Source: [Clostridium] innocuum
Lineage (GTDB): Bacteria > Bacillota_I > Bacilli_A > Erysipelotrichales > Erysipelotrichaceae
Assembly: GCA_012317185.1 (NCBI GenBank)
Contig: CP048838.1
Span: 620,001 to 684,000 of the forward strand
Reading direction: 5' to 3'
DNA: 64,000 bases
Both the position numbers and the translations under genes were made by a program. Shown piece by piece: positions 62,310-64,000 of the stretch. The notes beneath the pieces are model-generated. The model did not search any database. It saw only the letters and a program-made list of their open reading frames with translations, and was not told the DNA's origin. Within the stretch, counting starts at the first letter, position 1, and the number at the start of each line of letters is the position of its first letter.

Positions 62310-63119
62310 ATGTACACCATCAGCCAGTTTTCCAAATTGTGCGGTTTAACAGTAAAAGCATTGCGGTATTATGACACGGAGGGACTGCTGAAGCCATCCT
62401 TTCGAAAAGCGGAAAATCAGTACCGTTATTACAATGATGAGGATTTAAAAACGGCACAGATGATTCAGTATCTGCGCTCCCTTGAATTTACCATCATGGA
62501 GATAAAGGATATTCTGGATAATAACGAAGGTGAGGACCTTTCCTATATTCTTTAGGAAAAAATCAGCCGGATGGAGGCTAATATACAGAAAGAAAGGGAG
62601 CTGATTCAGCGAATGCGGGAGCATAGCTTTGCACAGGGTGAGGAATATGTGGAAAATACATATGCGATTGATACGGCTACCGTTGCAGGACAACTGATCG
62701 CATCCATTCGCTTTACAGGCAGATACCGGGATCTGGATACGCACATTCCGTTGCTTTACAAAGCTGTAAAAGGAAATGCGAGCGGTAAACATTTTAATCT
62801 GTATCACGATGAGGAATGTAAGGAAGCTGCCGATATTGAATTATGCATCCCCGTGAAAAAGGAGATACACCATCCCTCGCTAACCTGCAGATATCTTGAG
62901 AAGCTGCATGCTCTGCATACAACACATCATGGAGGCTATGACACACTCTGGATTGCCTATAAGGCTTTGTTTGCCTATGCAAATGACCAAGGAATTCGCA
63001 TTCTGACACCATCCAGAGAGGATTACGTGAAGGGACCGGGAATGCTGTTTCGCGGTAACCCGGATGCCTATGTAACGGAAATCTATTTGCCCTTTGCAAG
63101 AGAGGAGCACCGTAGATGA
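62310..63119 (+). pseudogene. MerR-family regulator interrupted by an in-frame TAG
   Basis: The first 81 codons encode an intact MerR DNA-binding domain (MYTISQFSKLCGLTVKALRYYD, then LKTAQMIQYLRSLEFTIMEIKDIL). Codon 82 is TAG (62553-62555). The same frame continues at once with EKISRMEANIQKEREL, the dimerisation coiled coil, and a GyrI-like effector domain (about codons 110-268) ending EIYLPFAREEHRR. A single base change from CAG (Gln) would explain the stop. As read, only a truncated DNA-binding domain is made, or an internal restart at ATG 62571. GGAGGTGAAG precedes the first ATG. Confidence 0.85.
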
Positions 63120-64000
63120 AAAATACAGTGGAGAATTTCGTCCCGCAGGGAGGGAAGCACTGCATTACCAATTCCCTGAAACAAATCTTTACGTATTACG
63201 GATATCCGATGTCAGAGGAGTTAATGTTTGGGCTGGCCTCGGGATTATCTTTTCTCTATCTGAATCAGGCAGCCTCTCCCATGATCAACGGACGTACCAA
63301 GGTATTCGAATTTGAAAAAAAGCTGGCAGACAGATTACAGATTACCATTCACTGCAGAGCCGGTAAGAATTATGAGAGAATATTTCAGACAACAAAGCAA
63401 ATGATTGATGCCGGCGAGCCTGTTCTGGTTTATGTGGATATGCCATTTCTTCCCTATCTCGGCCTGGATGCGAAAAGCCATTTTGGCGGACATGCCGTTG
63501 TGCTGTTTGGCTACGATGATGAGCAGCGGAAATTTCTCGTCAGTGACAGGGATCAGCAGGATGCTCCCATACAAACGCCCAACGGACTGCTTGCTAAGGA
63601 CTATCACATGGTGGATTATGAGGATATCAAGCGGGCCCGCTGCAGCAGCTTTCGTCCGTTTCCTGCAAAGAATAAGTATCTGACCTTTGATTTTCAGGGA
63701 TATCGCACAGTGGATAAACAAATCTTGCGGGAAGCGATTCTGGATACCTGTGACTGCATGCTGCATCCACCGGCTCAGCTGTTGGGTGTTTCCGGTATAC
63801 TGAAATTCTCCAGAGAAATCAATAAGTGGAAAGCATTTCATGCAGAAAAGCTGAAGCTGGCAGGAATAACAAACTATTTTCAAATCAATGAGAGAGGCGG
63901 AACCGGAGGGGGAATTTTTCGCAGAATGTATGGTGATTTTCTGAAGGAAGCTGCTGGTATATGGCAGGATACGCGTTTATTTGAGCTGGGAGAACAGTTT
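63116..64000 (+). CDS. BtrH-like acyltransferase/peptidase-fold protein, 3' partial
   Basis: 295 codons, open to the window end, no stop reached. The N-terminus matches the BtrH N-terminal domain: GGKHCITNSLKQIFTYYGY with the conserved Cys, MFGLASGLSFLYL, then GGHAVVLFGYDD with the His and VSDRD with the Asp, a cysteine-protease-like triad. The later part resembles the DUF4872 domain that follows in these proteins. BtrH transfers an acyl chain from a carrier protein in butirosin synthesis; most homologues have unknown substrates. The start ATGA overlaps the MerR stop by 4 bases. No start alternative is needed. Confidence 0.83.
   Translation, partial: MKNTVENFVPQGGKHCITNSLKQIFTYYGYPMSEELMFGLASGLSFLYLNQAASPMINGRTKVFEFEKKLADRLQITIHCRAGKNYERIFQTTKQMIDAGEPVLVYVDMPFLPYLGLDAKSHFGGHAVVLFGYDDEQRKFLVSDRDQQDAPIQTPNGLLAKDYHMVDYEDIKRARCSSFRPFPAKNKYLTFDFQGYRTVDKQILREAILDTCDCMLHPPAQLLGVSGILKFSREINKWKAFHAEKLKLAGITNYFQINERGGTGGGIFRRMYGDFLKEAAGIWQDTRLFELGEQF

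Overview
The window reads as a low-to-moderate GC Firmicute chromosome of the Erysipelotrichales / [Clostridium] innocuum type. The reasons are strong AGGAGG-type ribosome binding sites, TTGACA/TATAAT promoters, a T-box leader, a glmS ribozyme, several PTS permeases with PRD regulators, a Bce-type peptide-resistance module and a SipW-type signal peptidase. The taxon is inferred from gene content; no rRNA gene is present. I saw no tRNA, rRNA, CRISPR array or prophage.

Bases 1-11.9 kb form one long forward operon for an unidentified sugar acid, polyol or glycation product. It has a complete mannose-family PTS (IIB, IIC, IID, IIA) and four enzyme families that each occur twice: D-2-hydroxyacid dehydrogenase, KDPG-type aldolase, mannitol-1-phosphate dehydrogenase-like oxidoreductase and ribulose-phosphate epimerase-like protein. 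A split UxaA-type dehydratase closes it. Bases 12.0-13.7 kb hold guaB behind its own promoter. Bases 14.0-18.5 kb are on the reverse strand: a T-box-controlled PHP phosphatase and NeuD-like acyltransferase, a YjbR plus DUF3795-like pair, and a TPR-GGDEF protein. Bases 18.7-20.8 kb hold pgk-tpiA. A VanZ-like gene follows, then a two-component system with its FtsX-type ABC transporter (21.7-26.2 kb), a site-2 protease and a GNAT enzyme. Reverse-strand glmS with its ribozyme ends this part at 29.9 kb.

Bases 30.4-34.9 kb are the most unusual stretch: a SipW-type secretion locus. Two exported proteins share an AVYTH motif at the expected cleavage region, and there is an apparently intact SipW. Between them lie an ABC-ATPase homologue that has lost every catalytic motif and a six-helix permease fused to a second signal-peptidase-like domain that keeps the serine but seems to lack the base. 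Bases 35.1-40.4 kb hold a branched-chain amino-acid ABC operon ending in a CBS-CBS-ACT sensor. Bases 40.4-46.9 kb hold oppBCDF without a binding protein, a guanylate-kinase-like protein and an S9 peptidase.

Bases 47.1-48.4 kb hold an AT-rich, probably acquired AAA ATPase behind three 12-bp palindromes spaced exactly 39 bp apart. A 113-bp MITE with an 8-bp target duplication sits in the loop of the terminator that follows. Bases 48.7-54.1 kb are a beta-glucoside PTS with its PRD regulator and 6-phospho-beta-glucosidase. Bases 54.3-57.2 kb hold an OppA-like lipoprotein and an M20 peptidase. Bases 57.5-62.2 kb hold a fructose-family PTS, a class II aldolase and a PRD regulator. The window ends with a MerR regulator broken by an in-frame amber codon and, overlapping it by 4 bp, a BtrH-like gene that runs off the end.
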